A DNA stretch of 12,360 nucleotides, taken from positions 11,568 to 23,927 of the forward strand of contig NVWR01000008.1 of NCBI GenBank assembly GCA_002746275.1, written 5' to 3'. Positions 7,021 to 12,360 of this stretch are shown piece by piece (the first letter of the stretch is position 1; each line of letters opens with the position of its first letter). The notes beneath the pieces were generated by a model that did not search any database, had not been told where the DNA came from, and saw only the letters and a program-made list of their open reading frames with translations. Position numbers and translations under genes: made by a program. Origin of the DNA: Rhodobiaceae bacterium. Its GTDB lineage: Bacteria > Pseudomonadota > Alphaproteobacteria > Parvibaculales > Parvibaculaceae.

Positions 7021-8241
7021 GTGTCAGATCCCAGCCCAAATTCTTTCCGGACAGGACCGGACGAGGATGGCCATTTTGGTATTTTCGGGGGACGCTTTGT
7101 CGCCGAAACATTGATGCCGCTCATTCTCGAACTTGAGAAAGCCTATGGCGACGCGCAGAACGACCCGGCCTTCTATGCCGAACTGGATGATCTCGCAAAA
7201 CATTATACCGGCCGTCCAAGCCCGCTCTACTTTGCTGAGCGGCTTACGGAGCATTGCGGCGGCGCGAAGATTTATTTCAAACGCGACGAGCTGAACCATA
7301 CCGGCAGCCACAAGATCAATAACTGCCTGGGGCAGATCCAACTAGCGCGACGCATGGGCAAGACGCGCATCATTGCTGAAACCGGTGCAGGTCAACACGG
7401 TGTTGCGACGGCCACCGTCGCCGCCCGTTTTGGTCTGCCGTGCGTGATCTACATGGGTGCCAAAGACATTGAGCGCCAAGCGCCCAACGTGTTCCGCATG
7501 CGGCTTCTGGGTGCTGAAGTTATCCCCGTTACATCCGGGGCCGGCACACTCAAAGATGCCATGAACGAAGCGCTTCGCGATTGGGTCACCAATGTGGATG
7601 ACACGTTCTACATTATCGGGACGGTTGCAGGGCCACACCCTTATCCCCAACTTGTTCGTGATTTCCAATCGATCATTGGCCGGGAAACCAAAGAGCAGAT
7701 GGCGGAGCGCGAAGGGCGGTTGCCGGACACGCTGGTTGCCTGCATTGGTGGCGGGTCCAACGCTATGGGCCTGTTCCATCCGTTCCTGGATGATACCAGT
7801 GTCAACATTATCGGTGTTGAAGCAGGTGGGCTTGGCCTGGACACAAAAGAACACTCCGCTTCACTGGCCGGAGGGATGCCTGGCGTTCTGCATGGCAACC
7901 GGACTTATCTGCTGCAGGATGAAGACGGACAGATTGAAGAAGGCCATTCGATTTCCGCGGGGCTCGACTATCCGGGCATCGGACCAGAACATGCCTGGCT
8001 GAAAGAGACAGGCCGTGTGCAATATGTGAACGCAACCGATGCCGAGGCGCTGGAAGCATTTCAGCTCTGCACAAAGCTGGAGGGGATTATCCCGGCCCTT
8101 GAGCCCGCTCACGCCATTGCCCACGTTTTGAAAATTGCACCGGAGCTGCCCAGCGATCACCTGCTGGTGATGAACTTGTGTGGCCGGGGTGACAAGGACG
8201 TGTTTGCTGTTGCCGGTTATCTGGGGATCACCCTCACATGA
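7021..8241 (+). CDS. trpB: tryptophan synthase beta chain
   Basis: PLP enzyme that condenses indole with serine to give tryptophan, in the alpha2-beta2 complex with TrpA. The 406-residue product has HTGSHKINN with the PLP-binding Lys98, the catalytic Glu120 in AETGAGQHG, the phosphate cup GGGSNA, and NLCGRGDKD near the C-terminus. In the last block Cys387 occupies the place of E. coli Ser377, which contacts the PLP pyridine nitrogen; I recall Cys here in other alphaproteobacteria. GTG start at 7021, with GAGG at 7012-7015 (inside the end of trpF) as SD. The N-terminus [17 protein letters not shown] confirms the start region. Stop and trpA start share ATGA. Confidence 0.97.
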   Translation: MSDPSPNSFRTGPDEDGHFGIFGGRFVAETLMPLILELEKAYGDAQNDPAFYAELDDLAKHYTGRPSPLYFAERLTEHCGGAKIYFKRDELNHTGSHKINNCLGQIQLARRMGKTRIIAETGAGQHGVATATVAARFGLPCVIYMGAKDIERQAPNVFRMRLLGAEVIPVTSGAGTLKDAMNEALRDWVTNVDDTFYIIGTVAGPHPYPQLVRDFQSIIGRETKEQMAEREGRLPDTLVACIGGGSNAMGLFHPFLDDTSVNIIGVEAGGLGLDTKEHSASLAGGMPGVLHGNRTYLLQDEDGQIEEGHSISAGLDYPGIGPEHAWLKETGRVQYVNATDAEALEAFQLCTKLEGIIPALEPAHAIAHVLKIAPELPSDHLLVMNLCGRGDKDVFAVAGYLGITLT

Positions 8242-9068
8242 GCAGCCGCATTGAACAGCGCTTCGCTGCCTTGAAAAAAGAAGGTCGTGCTGCCTTTGTT
8301 GCTTTTGTCACCGCAGGCGATCCTGATCTGGATACCTCACTGGCGATCATCAAAGGACTGCCAGACGCCGGGACCGACGTGATCGAGATCGGCATGCCCT
8401 TTACCGATCCGATGGCCGAGGGTCCCCCGATCCAAGCTTCCTATCAGCGCGCGCTCAAAGGCGGGCAAACCATGCGCAAGACGCTGGAACTTGTTCGCCA
8501 GTTCCGCGAAGGCAATGACGACACGCCGATCATCCTGATGGGCTACTACAATCCGGTCTACCATTACGGCGTCGACAAGTTCCTGGCAGATGCCAAGTCA
8601 GCTGGTGTTGATGGATTGATCATTGTCGACCTGCCTGCAGAGGAAGACTCCGAGCTCTGCCTGCCTTCCCTCAAAGCGGGGATTAATTTTATCCGGCTGG
8701 CAACACCCACCACGGATGAGAAGCGACTGCCCACCATCCTCAAAAACACCAGTGGTTTTGTTTACTATGTCTCAGTGAAGGGGATTACCGGGGCAGCCGC
8801 TGCGGAAGCCACCGGCGTGGCAGAAGCCGTCGCGCGCATCAAAGCCGCCACAGAATTGCCGGTCATTGTGGGATTTGGCATCAAAACACCTCAAAATGTT
8901 GCCGCAATTGCGCGCCATGCTGATGGGGCCGTCGTTGGCTCCGCCATCGTCGACTGCATTAAGGACAATCTTGATCAAGACAGCACAGCATCCTCCGGCC
9001 TGGTGCCCGCTGTGCTAGATTTCGTAAAATCACTGGCCGCTGGCGTCCATACTGGGAGAGACAAATGA
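8238..9068 (+). CDS. trpA: tryptophan synthase alpha chain
   Basis: Cleaves indole-3-glycerol phosphate to indole and glyceraldehyde-3-phosphate; indole is channelled to TrpB. The 276-residue TIM barrel has FVTAGDPD (24-30), the catalytic Glu50 in VIEIGMPF, and the mobile loop [12 protein letters not shown]. That loop carries Glu61 exactly 11 residues after Glu50, where E. coli TrpA has the second catalytic residue Asp60. [10 protein letters not shown] and [11 protein letters not shown] match the phosphate-binding and C-terminal barrel motifs. The gene otherwise looks intact. ATG overlaps the trpB stop by 4 bp; its own TGA overlaps the accD ATG by 4 bp. Confidence 0.97.
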   Translation: MSSRIEQRFAALKKEGRAAFVAFVTAGDPDLDTSLAIIKGLPDAGTDVIEIGMPFTDPMAEGPPIQASYQRALKGGQTMRKTLELVRQFREGNDDTPIILMGYYNPVYHYGVDKFLADAKSAGVDGLIIVDLPAEEDSELCLPSLKAGINFIRLATPTTDEKRLPTILKNTSGFVYYVSVKGITGAAAAEATGVAEAVARIKAATELPVIVGFGIKTPQNVAAIARHADGAVVGSAIVDCIKDNLDQDSTASSGLVPAVLDFVKSLAAGVHTGRDK

Positions 9069-9979
9069 ACTGGATTACGAATGTTGTTCGGCCCAAAATC
9101 CAGAACGTGTTCAAGAAGCGCGACACGCCTGACAATCTTTGGCGCAAATGCGGCTCTTGCGGAGAAATGGTTTTTCACCGCGATCTTGTTGCGGCTCTCA
9201 ACGTCTGTCCCAATTGTGATCACCACATCAAACTGAGCACAGACGAACGCCTCAAAATGCTCTTTGACGGCGGCGAATACGAAGTAATCTCCGTACCCGC
9301 GGTGCCGCATGATCCGTTGAAATTCCGCGACCAGAAAAAATATTCAGACCGCCTGAAGGATGCGCGCGCCAAGACCAAACGCGACGATGCCATCACGGGG
9401 GCTTTTGGCCAGATGGACGGTTGCGACGTTGTTGTCGCCGTACAAGATTTTGCCTTTATGGGCGGGTCGCTTGGCATGGCTGCAGGCGAAGCCATTGTCA
9501 AAGCCGTTGAACAAGCGCTCAACAAGAAATGTCCTTTCGTCCTTGTCGCAGCATCCGGCGGAGCGCGCATGCAGGAAGGCATTCTGTCTCTCATGCAAAT
9601 GTCCCGCACAACAGTATCCGTGCAATTGCTGCGCGAGGCCGGACTGCCCTATCTTGTGGTGCTGACCGATCCGACAACCGGTGGGGTGATGGCCTCCTAT
9701 GCGATGTTGGGTGACGTGCATATTGCTGAGCCCAAAGCCCTGCTTGGCTTTTCCGGTCCGCGTGTTATCGAACAGACCATTCGCGAAAAACTACCCGCTG
9801 AGTTTCAACGCTCCGAGTTTCTGCTCGAGCACGGCATGGTCGACATGGTGGTGCATCGCCATCAGCTCAAAGAAACCCTTAGTCGGGTGATGCGGTTGAT
9901 GACGCACAAACCACATGGCTCTGCCGGAAGTCATCAGCTGCCTGCCGTGACGACGGCACCGCCGCCCCCAGCCGAATAA
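9065..9979 (+). CDS. accD: acetyl-CoA carboxylase carboxyltransferase subunit beta
   Basis: With AccA (not in this window) forms the carboxyltransferase that makes malonyl-CoA for fatty-acid synthesis. The 304-residue product has an N-terminal zinc ribbon with Cys29-x2-Cys32 and Cys48-x2-Cys51, then a crotonase-like core with [28 protein letters not shown] and [17 protein letters not shown]. These glycine-rich turns form the oxyanion holes in the family. The C-terminus ends in a short Ala/Pro-rich tail (TTAPPPPAE), probably flexible. The ATGA overlap with trpA and the 9-bp gap to folC place fatty-acid and folate genes in the trp transcript, a layout common in Alphaproteobacteria. Confidence 0.97.
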   Translation: MNWITNVVRPKIQNVFKKRDTPDNLWRKCGSCGEMVFHRDLVAALNVCPNCDHHIKLSTDERLKMLFDGGEYEVISVPAVPHDPLKFRDQKKYSDRLKDARAKTKRDDAITGAFGQMDGCDVVVAVQDFAFMGGSLGMAAGEAIVKAVEQALNKKCPFVLVAASGGARMQEGILSLMQMSRTTVSVQLLREAGLPYLVVLTDPTTGGVMASYAMLGDVHIAEPKALLGFSGPRVIEQTIREKLPAEFQRSEFLLEHGMVDMVVHRHQLKETLSRVMRLMTHKPHGSAGSHQLPAVTTAPPPPAE

Positions 9980-9988
9980 GGCTTCCAA

Positions 9989-11344
9989 GTGAACCAGACC
10001 AAGGCGGACAATCCCGGCACACCGCTCCCAAGCGATGAGATCCTTGATCGTCTCACCCGCCTTCACCCCAAACTCATCGACTTGACGCTTGGGCGGACAC
10101 AGCGTCTGCTTGCAGCGCTTGGCCACCCTGAGCGTTCTTTGCCCCCCGTCATCCACATTGCGGGCACAAATGGCAAAGGCTCTGTCTCTGCTTTTCTCCA
10201 GTCGATCCTGGAAGCGGATGGGTTGCGGGTGCACCGTTATTCCTCCCCACACCTGGTGCGGTTTCATGAACGCATTGTGCTGAACGGCACCCCCATCGAA
10301 GAAGCGGCCCTCTCCCACCTTTTGGAAGAATGCGAGCGGGTGAATGGGGGAGAGAACATCACTTATTTTGAGATCACCACGGTGGCAGCCCTGCTCGCCT
10401 TCTCGCGTACGCCCGCAGATGTCGTGCTGCTTGAGGTGGGTCTTGGGGGCCGGTACGACGCCACAAACATGTTCGATAGCCCTGCAGCCACCATCGTGAC
10501 CCATATCGATTATGACCATCAGCATTTTCTGGGCGAGACGCTCAGCGAGATTGCGGGCGAAAAAGCGGGTATTCTGAAGCGCGATGTCCCCGCCATCATC
10601 TCACCGCAAAAAGACGAAGCCTTTGCGCGCATTGAACATGAGGCTGCGCGCGTTCACGCACCTCTCTATGTTGGGGGCCAGGACTGGAACGCCTACGAAG
10701 AACATGGGCGCTTTGTCTATCAGGATACTGATGGCCTTCTCGATCTGCCCATGCCTACCCTTGTGGGGGCGCATCAACTTGAAAATGCAGGTGCCGCGAT
10801 TGCCGCTCTGCGTCGCCTCAAGGAATTGCATGTCTCTGACGATGCTCTCGCGAGGGGCATGATTTCGGTCGACTGGCCCGCTCGCATGCAACGGCTTAAG
10901 TCCGGGCCGCTGGTAGACGCTGCGGGACCCGACGCCGAGCTCTGGCTTGATGGGTGTCACAATCCTTCCGGTGGACAGGTGGCGGCGGCGGTACTCGCCG
11001 ACTTTGATGATAAATTACCGCGCCCGCTTTATCTCATTTGCGCCATGCAGAACACGAAAGACGCCGTCAGCTTTTTCAGCAACTTCCGAGGACTGGCTCG
11101 CCAGGTATTTACCGTTGCGGTTCCTGGCACCCTCAACGTGCCGGGTGCCGACGCTGCGACACCGCCAGCGACACTCGCAGAGATGGCAGGCCAAGCGGGC
11201 CTTGAAGCTGCCGCTATGACCAGTTTGGAAGCAGCTGTCGGTCGTGCTGTTGGCCACGCGGACGCAGAAACTGGTGACCCTCCCCGCATTCTCATATGTG
11301 GCACGCTCTATCTGGCTGGCAACGTGTTACGCGACCACACCTAG
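9989..11344 (+). CDS. folC: folylpolyglutamate synthase / dihydrofolate synthase
   Basis: ATP-dependent Mur-type ligase that adds glutamate to dihydropteroate and to folates. The 451-residue product has the P-loop GTNGKGS at 59-65, the FolC signature YSSPHLVRFHERI, EVGLGGRYDATN, and the Mur-ligase metal-site segment THIDYDHQHFLG followed by IAGEKAGILK. The C-terminal domain opens with LDGCHNPSGG. Length is usual (~420-450). The GTG start at 9989 is preceded by AAGG (9978-9981), a weak SD over the accD stop. The DEILDRLTRLHPKLIDL start agrees with alphaproteobacterial homologues. Whether both activities are present cannot be told from sequence alone, though single-copy alphaproteobacterial FolC is usually bifunctional. 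Confidence 0.96.
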   Translation: MNQTKADNPGTPLPSDEILDRLTRLHPKLIDLTLGRTQRLLAALGHPERSLPPVIHIAGTNGKGSVSAFLQSILEADGLRVHRYSSPHLVRFHERIVLNGTPIEEAALSHLLEECERVNGGENITYFEITTVAALLAFSRTPADVVLLEVGLGGRYDATNMFDSPAATIVTHIDYDHQHFLGETLSEIAGEKAGILKRDVPAIISPQKDEAFARIEHEAARVHAPLYVGGQDWNAYEEHGRFVYQDTDGLLDLPMPTLVGAHQLENAGAAIAALRRLKELHVSDDALARGMISVDWPARMQRLKSGPLVDAAGPDAELWLDGCHNPSGGQVAAAVLADFDDKLPRPLYLICAMQNTKDAVSFFSNFRGLARQVFTVAVPGTLNVPGADAATPPATLAEMAGQAGLEAAAMTSLEAAVGRAVGHADAETGDPPRILICGTLYLAGNVLRDHT

Positions 11345-11415
11345 CCCACCCTCTCTCATTTTCCGCTAGTGCGTCCACGCTTGCTTTGCACGACCTTGCC
11401 GTCATTGAAGAGGCC

Positions 11416-11421
11416 TAATAT
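11416..11421 (+). promoter_or_regulatory. Possible -10 box upstream of the amidohydrolase gene
   Basis: TAATAT lies 27 nt before the ATG at 11449, in the 104-bp gap after folC. No good -35 hexamer stands at 16-18 nt; TTGCCG at 11396-11401 is 14 nt away, too close. If used, the start of transcription would be near 11428, inside the 5' arm of the adjacent inverted repeat. Confidence 0.25.
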
Positions 11422-11422
11422 T

Positions 11423-11441
11423 CTCCCCAAAAATAGGGGAG
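11423..11441 (+). promoter_or_regulatory. Inverted repeat covering the ribosome binding site of the amidohydrolase gene
   Basis: CTCCCC (11423-11428) and GGGGAG (11436-11441) are perfect inverted repeats around an A/T loop of 7 nt. The 3' arm is the SD, 7 nt before the ATG at 11449. In RNA the stem would hide the SD; in DNA it could be an operator. Which applies depends on where transcription starts. Confidence 0.5.
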
Positions 11442-11448
11442 TGGACTG

Positions 11449-12360
11449 ATGGTTGATCTGGTGATCCGGAATGGACGTGTCTTTGATGGCACGGGCGACG
11501 CGCCTGTGATGGCGGACGTTACTGTGACCGACGGTATTATAACGGCGGTCGGTACCGTCCCTGACACAGGCGTCGAAGAGATCGACGCGACCGGTCATAT
11601 CGTCACTCCGGGCTTTGTTGATGTACATACGCACTTTGACGGGCAAGCCACATGGGAAAGCGAGATGGCCCCGTCCAGTTGGCATGGCATCACCACAGCC
11701 GTGATGGGCAATTGCGGTGTCGGCTTTGCCCCCGTTCGCACAAAAGATCACGACGCGCTTGTTCAACTGATGGAAGGTGTTGAAGATATTCCAGGGGCCG
11801 CTTTGCATGAAGGCCTTGCCTGGGACTGGGAAACATTTCCCGAGTATATCGAAGCCCTGGAACGTGTTCCCCACGACATTGATCTCGCAACCCAAGTGCC
11901 TCATGGCGCGCTGCGCGTCTATGTGATGGGCGAACGTGGCGCCAACCGGGAAGCCGCCACAGCGGACGAAATTTCCCAGATGGCTCGGATCACCGCCGAG
12001 GCGGTGGAAGCTGGCGCATTAGGATTTGCCACCACACGGACATTGGTTCATCGCACAAGCACGGGCGATTTGACCCCCACCATTGGTGCCGCCGATGAAG
12101 AGATGATCGCCATTGCCAAGGCGATGGGTGAAACCGGCAAGGGTATTTTACAGGTCGTGTCTGATTTCAAGGACATTGACCATGAATTCAGCCTCATGCG
12201 CGCGATGGTTCGGGAAAGCAATTGTCCGATGACCATTTCCATTGTGCAGGCCGATTTCGTGCCTGGACGCTGGCAGGAGCTTCTGGATCGATGTCAGGAT
12301 GCGCTTGATGATGGATTGAATATTCGCGGACAAGTTTGTGGGCGTCCGGTGTGTACGTTG
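11449..12360 (+). CDS. N-acyl-D-amino-acid deacylase family amidohydrolase, N-terminal part
   Basis: The frame is open from ATG 11449 to the window edge (304 codons, no stop), so the gene is cut; the family is usually about 480-580 residues. The start VIRNGRVFDGTGDAP and the DVTVTDGIITAVG beta-sandwich are typical of amidohydrolase family 3. The metal site begins with HTHFD (His60, His62), and NCGVGFAP carries Cys89, equivalent by motif to the bridging Cys96 of Alcaligenes D-aminoacylase. PHGALRVYVMG and EAGALGFATTRT also fit this group (COG3653-like). It probably hydrolyses N-acyl-D-amino acids or related amides; substrate cannot be assigned. SD GGGGAG lies 7 nt before the ATG. It is probably a unit separate from folC, as it is not a housekeeping gene and follows a 104-bp gap. 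Confidence 0.9.
   Translation, partial: MVDLVIRNGRVFDGTGDAPVMADVTVTDGIITAVGTVPDTGVEEIDATGHIVTPGFVDVHTHFDGQATWESEMAPSSWHGITTAVMGNCGVGFAPVRTKDHDALVQLMEGVEDIPGAALHEGLAWDWETFPEYIEALERVPHDIDLATQVPHGALRVYVMGERGANREAATADEISQMARITAEAVEAGALGFATTRTLVHRTSTGDLTPTIGAADEEMIAIAKAMGETGKGILQVVSDFKDIDHEFSLMRAMVRESNCPMTISIVQADFVPGRWQELLDRCQDALDDGLNIRGQVCGRPVCTL

Noticed and set aside
9791..10525. 244-codon minus-strand frame across the accD-folC junction
   Set aside because: Shadow of the real accD and folC frames, with no SD and no recognisable motif.
11356..11904. 182-codon minus-strand frame at the right end
   Set aside because: It lies opposite the amidohydrolase, whose plus-strand frame has clear metal-site motifs and SD and stays open to the window edge.

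Overview
The window reads as a chromosomal housekeeping segment of an alphaproteobacterium. The evidence is gene order and protein type: a class II (CP4-like) AroA end, then cmk, rpsA, sppA, ihfB, lapA, trpF, trpB, trpA, accD and folC, an order I recall from many Alphaproteobacteria. The exact order cannot be pinned below class level by eye. A Hyphomicrobiales/Parvibaculales- or Caulobacterales-like lineage is a guess, based on pyrF next to trpF and on the palindromic intergenic elements. All genes lie on the + strand, base composition looks moderately GC-rich and even, and I see no insertion sequence, tRNA, rRNA, CRISPR array or frameshift.

Layout. Positions 1-1274 hold the 3' half of aroA and all of cmk, overlapping by 4 bp. 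Next comes a 184-bp leader (1275-1458) with three possible hairpins, then rpsA from a TTG start. A short gap leads to sppA, whose first codons contain a perfect 9-bp GC stem followed by a T-rich tract, which looks like an intrinsic terminator or attenuator inside the coding region. ihfB follows, then a ytoQ-family gene, then lapA. lapA and pyrF are each preceded, within a few bases of the start codon, by a copy of the same ~44-bp nested palindrome; the arm sequences differ but pairing is kept. From pyrF the genes are tightly packed: pyrF/trpF (4-bp overlap), trpB (2-bp gap), trpA (4-bp overlap), accD (4-bp overlap), folC (9-bp gap). After a 104-bp gap the window ends inside an N-acyl-D-amino-acid deacylase-type amidohydrolase, open at the right edge.

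Function. aroA makes the chorismate precursor that trpF, trpB and trpA carry on to tryptophan (trpE/G/D/C must lie elsewhere). pyrF completes UMP and cmk phosphorylates CMP/dCMP. rpsA (ribosome), sppA (membrane proteolysis), ihfB (nucleoid architecture), lapA (envelope assembly), accD (fatty-acid synthesis) and folC (folate polyglutamylation) are growth-linked genes.

The core gene content is ordinary. The points worth a second look are regulatory or residue-level: the paired palindromes before lapA and pyrF, the terminator-like stem inside sppA, the structured rpsA leader, a Glu in place of the catalytic Asp60 in TrpA, and a hairpin over the ribosome binding site of the last gene.
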